Both the position numbers and the translations under genes were made by a program. From positions 1 to 34,158 of IMG/VR virus record IMGVR_UViG_3300025168_000308: DNA of 34,158 nt. The stretch is one strand, 5' to 3'. Shown here in pieces: positions 22,396-30,136 of the stretch (positions are counted from its first letter, which is position 1; each line of letters begins with the position of its first letter). The DNA is from a virus. The notes beneath the pieces were generated by a model. The model saw only the letters and a list, made by a program, of their open reading frames with translations. It made no database searches and had not been told where the DNA came from.

Positions 22396-24177
22396 ATGAT
22401 GAACAACATGTCACAAGGGCTCGGTTCGTTTAACAACATGATGCCTCAGAACAACATGCAGCAAAACCCTTATGGCCAACAGATGAACCCGCAGATGATG
22501 GGTCAACAGGTTCGCTCACCAGAGATGTTCAGCGAACAGCTAATGAACCCGATGATGCCTCAGATGCAAGACCCGTTGCAGGGCTTACAGCCGATGGCCG
22601 AGCCAGAGGGCTTTGGCGTTTACGGTCAGTCTTTATCTGGCTTCGCGGACGGCGGTGCGGCATCCAGTGGCGGCGTTCCTCGTGAGACGGTGATTGGTGG
22701 CCAGCCTCACATGTTGGCTTATATTAATCCTGAAGAGGAGCAGATGCTTTATGCCGCTGGCGGTTCGGGCGAGCCGGGTCCGGGCGGCATTCCTGCTTTT
22801 ATTCCTGACGATGGAAATCGCGGCTCCTCCTACGCGCCCAGAACTTCCCCGCGCCCAAGAGCGCGGCCCGCGGACCTTTCTTCTTCAATGCGTCGGGCCA
22901 GTAGTCAGTCCGCGGCTGAACTAGCTTATATGGCTCGGGCTAGGAGGGCTGCTCAACAATCCACGGCTGGTCAACAGGCCGAGGCTAATATAGCTACTCA
23001 ACAGGCGGCTGTTAAAAAACAAGCGGCTCAACAAGCCGAGGCTGATCGTAGACAAGTTTTGTCAGACCAACGTCTCGCGGATCAACAAAGGGCTCAACAA
23101 GGAACGGGTATTGCAGGTTTGGGCGGTCAGGGTGGTATGAGTACACCCGTAAACGTCTCCTATAACAATCCGGGCACAGGCCTGTCCGCCGACCGCCGCG
23201 CTTTAATAACTCAGGCTTTACAAAACACTCCTGTTAACCAGCGTGATGGGGTAATGAAGGCGCTGTTAGAATTACAAGGGCCTCCAGTAGATAACGAGAC
23301 CATCCCTAAGACCGTTTCTTTTCCCGGGGGGAATGTTGTTGGCGGAACCGTACCTACTGCCGCAACTGTTGGCGGTTCCGCCGCGGAAAAACTTGCCGGG
23401 TACAGAAAAAACACGCCCAACACCTTTAGAGAATTCTTAGCAAATGCGTTAACTCCGGGTGACCAAATGAAGTATGTAAACGGTCTATTGGTGTATGGGG
23501 ATAACCATCCAAACGCTGGTCAGCCCGTTCCAGAAGACGCCACAAATTCATTTGGACTAAAGGTAGGGATGGGCAACAGCGTAGGAAACGACAATCCGGG
23601 TGCAGGAAATTTCGCTAACTCTGGAGAAGCGCAGGCCGCGAACCAAGGTGGCCTACCCGGAATTCCCGGCGCTATTGCGGGTACTTTGGGAAAGGGTATG
23701 GCCTTTCTTGGGGGCATACGACCTACAGATGTTGAGGTAGGCCGTGGCGCAGATGGCCTACAGATTTTTCAGACAGAAGGCGCTTTTGGCGGGGCCGGAA
23801 ATTTTTATGTAATTGACCCAATGACGGGTTTAGTTCGCAATGTTAAAGGTGCTAACGATTCAACCTCTCCACTTGTAGACATGAGCCAGATGATGGACGA
23901 CGCCAGTAGCAACAATTCTGCGGAAGAACTGGCCTACGTTGCTAATCTTCAAGCCGAACAGGATGCTATTAATAACCCTGTGGTAGATGATCCTTACTCT
24001 CCAACTCCTTTAACAAGAGCGGGAACTGGAATGGGCTCTAATGTTGGCACTATTTACGACACGGGAAATACGATAGTTGAATCCGGTACAAATCCTTTTG
24101 CCCAAGGAAACCAAGTTGGTGCGCTTACTTTTGAAGAGCTAATGCGGCTTAACCAGCAACAAAATCGTATTCTTTAA
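22396..24177 (+). CDS. Met/Asn/Gln-rich internal virion protein
   Basis: 593 residues. Residues 1-65 are extremely Met/Asn/Gln/Pro-rich (NNMMPQNNMQQNPYGQQMNP). FADGG at 83-87 and YAAGG near 119-123 bracket VPRETVIGGQPHMLAYINPE, a stretch I recall from other phage internal proteins. Residues about 160-240 are an Ala/Gln/Arg helix (AELAYMARARRAAQQSTAG). The rest is glycine-rich with no catalytic motif. Starts at ATGATG 22396 after the TAAGTAG double stop; the stop overlaps the next start by one base (TAATG, 24175-24179). It is grouped with the ejection set by composition, shared Gly-Gly motif and position. Confidence 0.65.
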   Translation: MMNNMSQGLGSFNNMMPQNNMQQNPYGQQMNPQMMGQQVRSPEMFSEQLMNPMMPQMQDPLQGLQPMAEPEGFGVYGQSLSGFADGGAASSGGVPRETVIGGQPHMLAYINPEEEQMLYAAGGSGEPGPGGIPAFIPDDGNRGSSYAPRTSPRPRARPADLSSSMRRASSQSAAELAYMARARRAAQQSTAGQQAEANIATQQAAVKKQAAQQAEADRRQVLSDQRLADQQRAQQGTGIAGLGGQGGMSTPVNVSYNNPGTGLSADRRALITQALQNTPVNQRDGVMKALLELQGPPVDNETIPKTVSFPGGNVVGGTVPTAATVGGSAAEKLAGYRKNTPNTFREFLANALTPGDQMKYVNGLLVYGDNHPNAGQPVPEDATNSFGLKVGMGNSVGNDNPGAGNFANSGEAQAANQGGLPGIPGAIAGTLGKGMAFLGGIRPTDVEVGRGADGLQIFQTEGAFGGAGNFYVIDPMTGLVRNVKGANDSTSPLVDMSQMMDDASSNNSAEELAYVANLQAEQDAINNPVVDDPYSPTPLTRAGTGMGSNVGTIYDTGNTIVESGTNPFAQGNQVGALTFEELMRLNQQQNRIL

Positions 24178-27100
24178 TGGAGCAGCTTAAACGTTTACAA
24201 CTTATGGAACGTGAAATGATTTCTGATGGGAAATCAGCTTCGGAGATTGACGGTGCTAAAGCCCGCATTCGCCAGCAAGCTTATTCCGGAATACCTCCTG
24301 AGCTTAACGGCGTCGGGTCTTTAAGCGAAACGGCGCGGAATATGAACCGCGGCCCGCGGGGCATTGCCGCTTACATGGCGGAAGGCGGAGAAGCCGAGGA
24401 AGAAGTCTATGATGCAGGTGGTCGGTTTCAATTTGACCAAAACATGCAAGAACCTTCTATCGTTAGTTTTTTAAGAAAAATGTTTAACCGGGACACTTAC
24501 GATACTTCTTTAGAAAAGGCCCGCAAGATAAAAGCAGGGGAAATGCCCACAGGTTATGAACCCCCCGGTGTACGACTCTCTCGTGAGTTCATAGGAATGA
24601 CTCCTATTGGGACTGCGGAAACGGGGGTCGCCATGTATGACGAGTTTAACCAAGATGACCCCAACTACTTAAAACTAGGAATTATGGGAGCAGGGGAACT
24701 GGCGGGTTATATTCCTTTGGCGGGTCCACCTATTAAAAAAATGATTCGCGGCGGTAGAGGAAATGTTCCGATTAACAAGAATGTTTTTGATGATTCCGAA
24801 GAAATTATTGAAGTGTATCATGCGACTCCTAACGCTCCTTTTGAAAAATTAGACGCAAACATGTCAGATTTAAACAAAGATGGAGCTTTTGGGCCGGGAG
24901 ATTATTTTTCGTTAGATAGCAGGTATCCGTCACAATTTGTTGGTGGAAGAGGAAGTTTATTATCTGCAAAAGTTGATGTTTCAAGAATGCTGGATGCTAG
25001 GTTGGGGGGCAAGCCGTTTACTTCAGATCAAACAGAAGGTTTAATAGAAGCTCTTTCTCGTAGAACAGACTTAGATGGAAAAAATTTAACGGTTGTAAAA
25101 AAAGATGACGTGTTGTCTGTTTCTTATGTAAGAAGACCTCTTTTTTCTGGTGAGCCGTTGGCAGACCGCAGATTAGTTCAAAGAATCCCTCTTAGAAATG
25201 CGGAAGAGGCTTTTAAAAAAATTAAAGAAATAACTAATAATATTAAAAACCCCCTTCAAAAAGATGCAGATGGATATGCCCTCGTTAGAAACAATTCAAC
25301 TAATACGGAAAATTTAAAAGATGTTTTAAGTGAATCGGGTTTTACTGGCGTAGTGGGTGTACAAGAAGCAAGTAGCGGTGGAAAAAGTAATTTAGTTGTA
25401 TTTGATAATTCGGTTTATAAAGATGGTGGCAAACTCGATACTGTAATAGATCAGGGAGTTATTCCAGAAGACATAGGGTTTTCTGCGTCACGATCCGCAG
25501 ACGAGTATACAGCCGGAAACGATGCTAAAATAGTTGAAAATTACAGAAGACGTTTAGAGAAGGAAAACGTTTCCCCCCCGGGGTCTCCGGACTTTCGTAC
25601 TTCTGAAGACATTGAACTTCTTGTACAAAACTTTGCTAGGCAACGATCACAAAAATACGCAGACGGAGGCGAAGTTATGGAAGGCATTGGTTCTTTAAAC
25701 GAAACCGCACGAAACATGACTCGCGGACCGCGGGGCCTTAACTCTTTGCAACGTTTTGCTGAAGGCGGAGAACTAAACGTTAATTTACAACCTCTTGATT
25801 TGCCCGTTGATGGCCGTATGTCATACACTAAAACAGACGACGGGGGGATGTTTGACAGTGAAGTAAGCAAAACGTTTGAGGGGGGCCTTGGATCGCTAAC
25901 TCCTTCTTTTGATTATTCTACTCAAAACAGTTCTAGAGACATGGGCGACGTGGTTATAGATGAAAACGGCGAACAGATAGGCTTTGCCGTAGAGGGTGAA
26001 TTGTTTTTAAACTCAGACCCTGACAGTGAAGACAAGGTTCGCGGAGCATTTGAAGTAGAAAAATCTCGTAACAACACAAATTTCACGTTTCCAGAAGGGG
26101 AGTTTGTGCGGACTAATGAGGGTCTTTTAAAACGGTTTAATCTTGGAATGGATTTAGGGCGCTTTGGGTTAGATTTAAACCGCATGGAGGGCTCCGGTAG
26201 AGAGCCTGTAAATTCTGGGTCAGCTACTATTAGAATTGGCGAAAACGGTATTGTTAGATACAGTGATTCTGACCGAGGTGAACCGACTATTGGGTTTAAT
26301 TATGCCAGAGAGTTCGCGTCTGGCGGACCTGTTTATATGAAAAACGGGGGAGAATCGTCGGAAGCTAAAGCTAGAAAGGATGTTTTAAACACCATTTACG
26401 AAATTGAGTCCAACTCAAATTATGACCAATGGAATTTAAAGGCAAAAAACCCTCCTGAAACACCTTTAAGCTCTTTGACAATTCAAGAAATAATGGATTT
26501 TCAAGGTGATGAAAACGGTCCCGCGGCGGGCGCAGGTCAAATTAAATACAATACTTTTAAATACTTGATTAAAAGTGGCGTACTTTCTCCTGACGATGTT
26601 TTCTCTCCGGAAAACCAAGATGCGGCAAACAGCCGTTTACTTGACCGAAGAGGTTTTGTTTCGTGGTTTAACGGAGACATTTCAACGGAAGAGTTTGGGT
26701 CAGACGTAGCCAAGGAATGGGCTTCTCTTCCACTGCTTGAAAGCAGGGATGTTTCAGGGGGGAAAAAGGAAAGAGGTGATTCTCGTTACGGGGGATCAAA
26801 CAAGGCTCTTGTCGGGGCGGACTATTGGCAAGAGGCTTTAGACTCGGCAAAAGTCTCTCAACCTACAGTGGTTGCAAGTGCCGATACATCTGGAATTGCA
26901 ACTTTCTTACCCCAGACAGAAACGCGGGCCACGCAGCCTCAACCCGTTTCCTATGTCCCAAACTTTCAAGGGTTTCAAATGCAGCCTTCTCAAGCCTCTT
27001 CCATGCCGGGGCCGCTTGAACCTGAAAGACCTCCGGTAGAAGAAGCAAAACAATACGCCAGCTTGTATGAAAAATACACCCCGCAAGCTATGCAGGATGC

Positions 27101-27254
27101 TTTGCAGGGACTTGGTTATTTCAACAGTCCTACGGGACCTTCTGGTTATCAACAGTTCGCTTCTGGCGGCGAAGCTTTAGGACCGCCCCCGTTACGCGGA
27201 CCGGACCCACAAGGCATTGGCGCTTATCAACAGTTTAACGCAGCCAACCGCTAA
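24177..27254 (+). CDS. Multidomain virion protein: ADP-ribosyltransferase-like + beta domain + lambda-type lytic glycosidase
   Basis: 1,025 residues. Order: GVGSLSETARNMNRGPRG motif (45-62) with MAEGG; hydrophobic stretch (168-185); ART-like domain (about 208-418) with H215 in EVYHATP, Y243 in GPGDYFSLDSRY and the closing strand NLVVFDNSVYKD (405-416); second GIGSLNETARNMTRGPRG motif (503-520) with FAEGG; beta-rich domain (533-712); FASGGPVYMKNGG (713-725); a lysozyme-like domain (about 731-890) with E744 in TIYEIESNSNYD, AAGAGQIK (783-790), FSPENQDA (809-816), WASLP (848-852), as in lambda endolysin; Pro/Gln tail ending in two GYQQF/AYQQF copies. Probably a virion wall-cutting enzyme plus a host-modifying domain. 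It overlaps the minus-strand helicase by 20 bases. Confidence 0.7.
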   Translation: MEQLKRLQLMEREMISDGKSASEIDGAKARIRQQAYSGIPPELNGVGSLSETARNMNRGPRGIAAYMAEGGEAEEEVYDAGGRFQFDQNMQEPSIVSFLRKMFNRDTYDTSLEKARKIKAGEMPTGYEPPGVRLSREFIGMTPIGTAETGVAMYDEFNQDDPNYLKLGIMGAGELAGYIPLAGPPIKKMIRGGRGNVPINKNVFDDSEEIIEVYHATPNAPFEKLDANMSDLNKDGAFGPGDYFSLDSRYPSQFVGGRGSLLSAKVDVSRMLDARLGGKPFTSDQTEGLIEALSRRTDLDGKNLTVVKKDDVLSVSYVRRPLFSGEPLADRRLVQRIPLRNAEEAFKKIKEITNNIKNPLQKDADGYALVRNNSTNTENLKDVLSESGFTGVVGVQEASSGGKSNLVVFDNSVYKDGGKLDTVIDQGVIPEDIGFSASRSADEYTAGNDAKIVENYRRRLEKENVSPPGSPDFRTSEDIELLVQNFARQRSQKYADGGEVMEGIGSLNETARNMTRGPRGLNSLQRFAEGGELNVNLQPLDLPVDGRMSYTKTDDGGMFDSEVSKTFEGGLGSLTPSFDYSTQNSSRDMGDVVIDENGEQIGFAVEGELFLNSDPDSEDKVRGAFEVEKSRNNTNFTFPEGEFVRTNEGLLKRFNLGMDLGRFGLDLNRMEGSGREPVNSGSATIRIGENGIVRYSDSDRGEPTIGFNYAREFASGGPVYMKNGGESSEAKARKDVLNTIYEIESNSNYDQWNLKAKNPPETPLSSLTIQEIMDFQGDENGPAAGAGQIKYNTFKYLIKSGVLSPDDVFSPENQDAANSRLLDRRGFVSWFNGDISTEEFGSDVAKEWASLPLLESRDVSGGKKERGDSRYGGSNKALVGADYWQEALDSAKVSQPTVVASADTSGIATFLPQTETRATQPQPVSYVPNFQGFQMQPSQASSMPGPLEPERPPVEEAKQYASLYEKYTPQAMQDALQGLGYFNSPTGPSGYQQFASGGEALGPPPLRGPDPQGIGAYQQFNAANR

Positions 27255-28677
27255 CGTCCTCTTTTAGCACCTGACCCGCTAGATCAATCTTACTGCGCAG
27301 CGCGTTCAACACCTTCTCATCTATGGTGTTGGGCGACACAAGATCAATATAAGTTACAGCATTCTTCTGCCCGATCCGGTGAGCGCGGTCCTCGGACTGT
27401 AGTCTTATCTCAAGGTCGTAAGAGTTACTGTAATAGATCACGGTGTTGGCCGCCGTCAGAGTGATGCCATAGCCGCCTGTCTTAGGCTGCCCCACAAAGA
27501 AACGCAGCGGATCATCGTCGTCTTGGAAGCGGTTAACAATCTCTTGACGTTCGTCTTGCGGCGTTGCTCCGTAATAAAGTGCGACCGAATCGGGCCCGAA
27601 ACGGTCGCGCAGGGTCTGGCAAATCTGTTGGATATCGTGAGTGTACGAAGCCCAAATGATTGCCTTCCCTGATAGTTCATCTGTAATGCTCATTAGTTCA
27701 TTCAGACGGTTGTTCTTTAGCTTCTGTATCTTTCCAACGTCGGGCTGGAAGAAACCGCAGCAAATCTGTTGTAGGCGCATTATTTGCGTCAAGACACTTT
27801 CTGTCGTCGCAAGCTCCCCGTTCTCAAGCTGTGCAAGAGCCAGCTTCTTCATCTGCCCGTAAACCTTGGCCTGCTCGTCGGTCAGTTCTACGTTGCGCCG
27901 AGTATAAATTTTGTCTGGGAGGTCTAGGCAGTCTTCTTTCAAAACTCGGGTGGAGAAGGTAAACAACTTCTCGTTTAACTCGTCTAGTCGGCGGTATCCC
28001 GTTATCTCTTGAAAACTCCGCGCTCCCATCACACGTTTCTGGACTATAGCGTACCTGTTCTGAAAAGCAAAGAAACTGTTATAACCAAGCGCCCGTTCGT
28101 CTAAGAAGTTGCACTGGCTAAACAAATCCATTGGGCTTTTGGTAACAGGAGAGCCTGTTAGTATGCGGCGGTACTTACTGTACTTCGTTAACACCATCAG
28201 GTTCTTTGTGCGTTGCGCCTTGCGGTTCTTGATAGTCGTGCTTTCGTCAATAACCATCATGTTGTCAGGGTTCTGCACTAGAAAACGCCCCGCGGCCCGC
28301 GCACCTCTGGGAGAGGAAAACGCTTCGACATTCATTACAAATATTTTAAGACCGTCGTAGTCTTCCATTATTAATTCTTCTAGTTCTGCGGCAAACTTCT
28401 TGCTTGAAGAGGGCGTCCAGCTTACTATCCTACGCTCAATTCGCTCTGGCATATGCAAGGGAATTTCGCCCAGCGCCCAGTTGTCATACACACCTTTAGG
28501 AGCCACGATTAACGCGGCCTTTATTTCGCCTTTTTCAAAAAGAACACCAATGTTATCTATAGCGACTTTACTCTTGCCCGTACCCATTTCCATGAAGTAC
28601 GCATGAAAGCTCGCGGACCACGAATCTTGTAAAGCTTTCCGCTGATGCTCGAACGGTTCTGTTTTATATTCGTACAA
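27235..28677 (-). CDS. SNF2-type superfamily 2 helicase
   Basis: 480 residues, with all main motifs: Walker A MEMGTGKS (29-36, K35), motif II VIDEST (142-147), motif III ILTGSPVT (172-179), motif V GGYGITLTAANTVIYY (401-416) and motif VI QSEDRAHRIGQK (427-438). It is a compact two-lobed SNF2-like DNA translocase or helicase typical of phage replication and recombination modules. The start is TTG at 28675-28677, supported by AAAGGA six bases upstream and an in-frame TAA just before it; the next in-frame Met would delete the P-loop lead-in. It is the only minus-strand gene, converging with the virion block (20-base overlap) and diverging from the replication genes. Confidence 0.85.
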   Translation of the reverse strand: MYEYKTEPFEHQRKALQDSWSASFHAYFMEMGTGKSKVAIDNIGVLFEKGEIKAALIVAPKGVYDNWALGEIPLHMPERIERRIVSWTPSSSKKFAAELEELIMEDYDGLKIFVMNVEAFSSPRGARAAGRFLVQNPDNMMVIDESTTIKNRKAQRTKNLMVLTKYSKYRRILTGSPVTKSPMDLFSQCNFLDERALGYNSFFAFQNRYAIVQKRVMGARSFQEITGYRRLDELNEKLFTFSTRVLKEDCLDLPDKIYTRRNVELTDEQAKVYGQMKKLALAQLENGELATTESVLTQIMRLQQICCGFFQPDVGKIQKLKNNRLNELMSITDELSGKAIIWASYTHDIQQICQTLRDRFGPDSVALYYGATPQDERQEIVNRFQDDDDPLRFFVGQPKTGGYGITLTAANTVIYYSNSYDLEIRLQSEDRAHRIGQKNAVTYIDLVSPNTIDEKVLNALRSKIDLAGQVLKEDVSGWLR

Positions 28678-28696
28678 AGTTTTATCCTTTTGAAGC

Positions 28697-28725
28697 TTGA
28701 CTATACGATCTTATGAGAATATAAG
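28697..28725 (+). promoter_or_regulatory. Strong sigma70-type promoter for the replication genes
   Basis: TTGACT (28697-28702), a 17-base spacer and TATAAG (28720-28725): five of six matches at each box. Transcription would start near 28732, about 44 bases before the ATG at 28776. It is the best promoter in the window and would drive the coupled genes to the right. A minus-strand promoter overlaps it. Confidence 0.6.
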
Positions 28726-28737
28726 CGTGTTTGTCAA
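28710..28737 (-). promoter_or_regulatory. Opposing promoter for the SNF2 helicase, overlapping the rightward one
   Basis: On the minus strand a perfect TTGACA (complement of 28732-28737) is followed by 16 bases and CATAAG (28715-28710; four of six), or by 18 bases and TAAGAT. Transcription would begin about 25-30 bases before the TTG start of the helicase. Its footprint covers the rightward -10 (28720-28725), so both cannot be occupied together. The -35 is convincing, the -10 only fair. Confidence 0.45.
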
Positions 28738-28775
28738 GGCCGTAAAAGGGTCTTTAACAGCGAAAGTGAAAAAAC

Positions 28776-29345
28776 ATGACAGATATACTATCAATGATGG
28801 AAGCCGACTTTGAAGAGAACGTCGCATCTTCCATGGAAAAGGGCAACCTTGGCGGCATAGCCATACTAGCCCGCAAAATACGAACAGCCCAGCAAGAAGT
28901 CGAAGAGATTGAGAAAGACCTCAAGTCTCGCAAGAAAGACTTGCTGAAGCTGACAGATGAAGAACTACCTTCTGCTATGCAGGAACTAGGTATTTCCTCG
29001 TTTGCTCTGGATGACGGTTCAACAGTAGACGTAAAGCCTACATATGGAGCCAGCATTTTAGTTGCCAACAGGCTTCATGCCTACGCTTGGTTGCGTGACA
29101 ATGGCTACGACGACATTATTAAAAACATCGTTTCATGCGAGTTTGGTCGTGGCGAAGACGATCAAGCCAGCGCTTTTAAAGCGTTTGCTTCTAAAGAAGG
29201 GTTTCCGGCGGATCAGAACGAAAGCATCCATTCGGGCACACTAAAAGCTTTTGTACGGGAACGTGTGGAAGCTGGGGACGACTTTCCAATGGAACTTTTC
29301 GGGGCCTATATCGGTCAACGCGCTATAATCAAAGGAGCAAAATAA
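28776..29345 (+). CDS. Phage protein with coiled coil and FGRGEDD motif, replication module
   Basis: 189 residues. An N-terminal coiled coil (about 33-70, QQEVEEIEKDLKSRKKDLLK) is followed by a small beta/alpha domain (GISSFALDDGSTVDVKPTY; HAYAWLRDNGYDDIIKN) and the signature FGRGEDD (123-129), then TLKAFVRERVEAGDDFPMEL and LFGAYIGQRAIIK. I recognise this as a family found in many phages beside SSB-like genes, but I know no demonstrated function. Partner or accessory of the adjacent SSB-like protein is a reasonable guess. There is no clear ribosome site before ATG 28776. The stop overlaps the next ATG by one base. Confidence 0.75.
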   Translation: MTDILSMMEADFEENVASSMEKGNLGGIAILARKIRTAQQEVEEIEKDLKSRKKDLLKLTDEELPSAMQELGISSFALDDGSTVDVKPTYGASILVANRLHAYAWLRDNGYDDIIKNIVSCEFGRGEDDQASAFKAFASKEGFPADQNESIHSGTLKAFVRERVEAGDDFPMELFGAYIGQRAIIKGAK

Positions 29346-30127
29346 TGGCGAATGCAGTAACAAAAAATAAAGCAGCGGATGTAGCCGTGTTTGACACATC
29401 CATGTTCGAAGCAGATGCGGGCGCGGGAAACCAAAACGTAGGGTCAGAAGACCTCGCGCTGCCGTTTCTCAAGCTGTTGAGCGGGTTAGATTCCTTGCTG
29501 GACACACACGAAACCGCGCGTAAAGGTGACATATACAATACCGTCACAGGCACTGTAGTGAGCGGTAAGGATGGGTTAAGCGTAATTCCTTGTGCCTATC
29601 AGCGCGTGTTCATTCAGTGGGTTCCAAGGGGCGCTGGTACAGGCGCACCGATGAACGTCTACAAGCCGAATGACCCCGCTATGCCAAAGACTGAGCGTAG
29701 CAAAGAAGATAATAAAAACTACGTTGTCGGCGGTGACGGTGACTACATCGAAGAAACTCACCAGCACTACGTTATGATCGTCAACGAAGACGGTTCAACT
29801 GAAACGGCTCTGATTGCAATGAAGTCCACGCAGCTAAAGAAAAGCCGCAAATGGAACAGCATGATACAGTCGGTAACGATGCAGGGTAAGAACGGTCCGT
29901 TCACACCACCCCGCTTCTCTCACGTTTACCGCATCAAAGCGGAATCCGAGGAGAACTCTAAAGGTAGCTGGCACGGTTGGGAAATGTCCCGAGAAAACCC
30001 TGTGCAAGACGCATCCGTATATGCCCGAGCAAAAGCTTTCTCAGAAAGTGTGCTTACTGGCGACGTGGTTGTAAAACACCAAAACGAAGATGACAAAGGC
30101 GAAGGCGCTGACGACATTCCGTTTTAA
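29345..30127 (+). CDS. SSB-like protein with DDIPF C-terminal tail
   Basis: 260 residues. AAGGAG precedes ATG 29345. The body has SEDLALPFLKLLSGLDSLLD, GLSVIPCAYQRVFIQWVPRG, AMKSTQLKKSRKWNSMIQS and PFTPPRFSHVYRIKAE, a family seen in many phage replication modules. The chain ends in an acidic disordered tail closing DDKGEGADDIPF: the DDIPF end is the interaction tip used by bacterial SSB proteins to recruit partners. A single-stranded-DNA-binding function is therefore inferred from the tail, the basic KKSRKW patch and position before the primase; I see no classical OB-fold signature. Confidence 0.6.
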   Translation: MANAVTKNKAADVAVFDTSMFEADAGAGNQNVGSEDLALPFLKLLSGLDSLLDTHETARKGDIYNTVTGTVVSGKDGLSVIPCAYQRVFIQWVPRGAGTGAPMNVYKPNDPAMPKTERSKEDNKNYVVGGDGDYIEETHQHYVMIVNEDGSTETALIAMKSTQLKKSRKWNSMIQSVTMQGKNGPFTPPRFSHVYRIKAESEENSKGSWHGWEMSRENPVQDASVYARAKAFSESVLTGDVVVKHQNEDDKGEGADDIPF

Positions 30128-30136
30128 TGTTTACTA

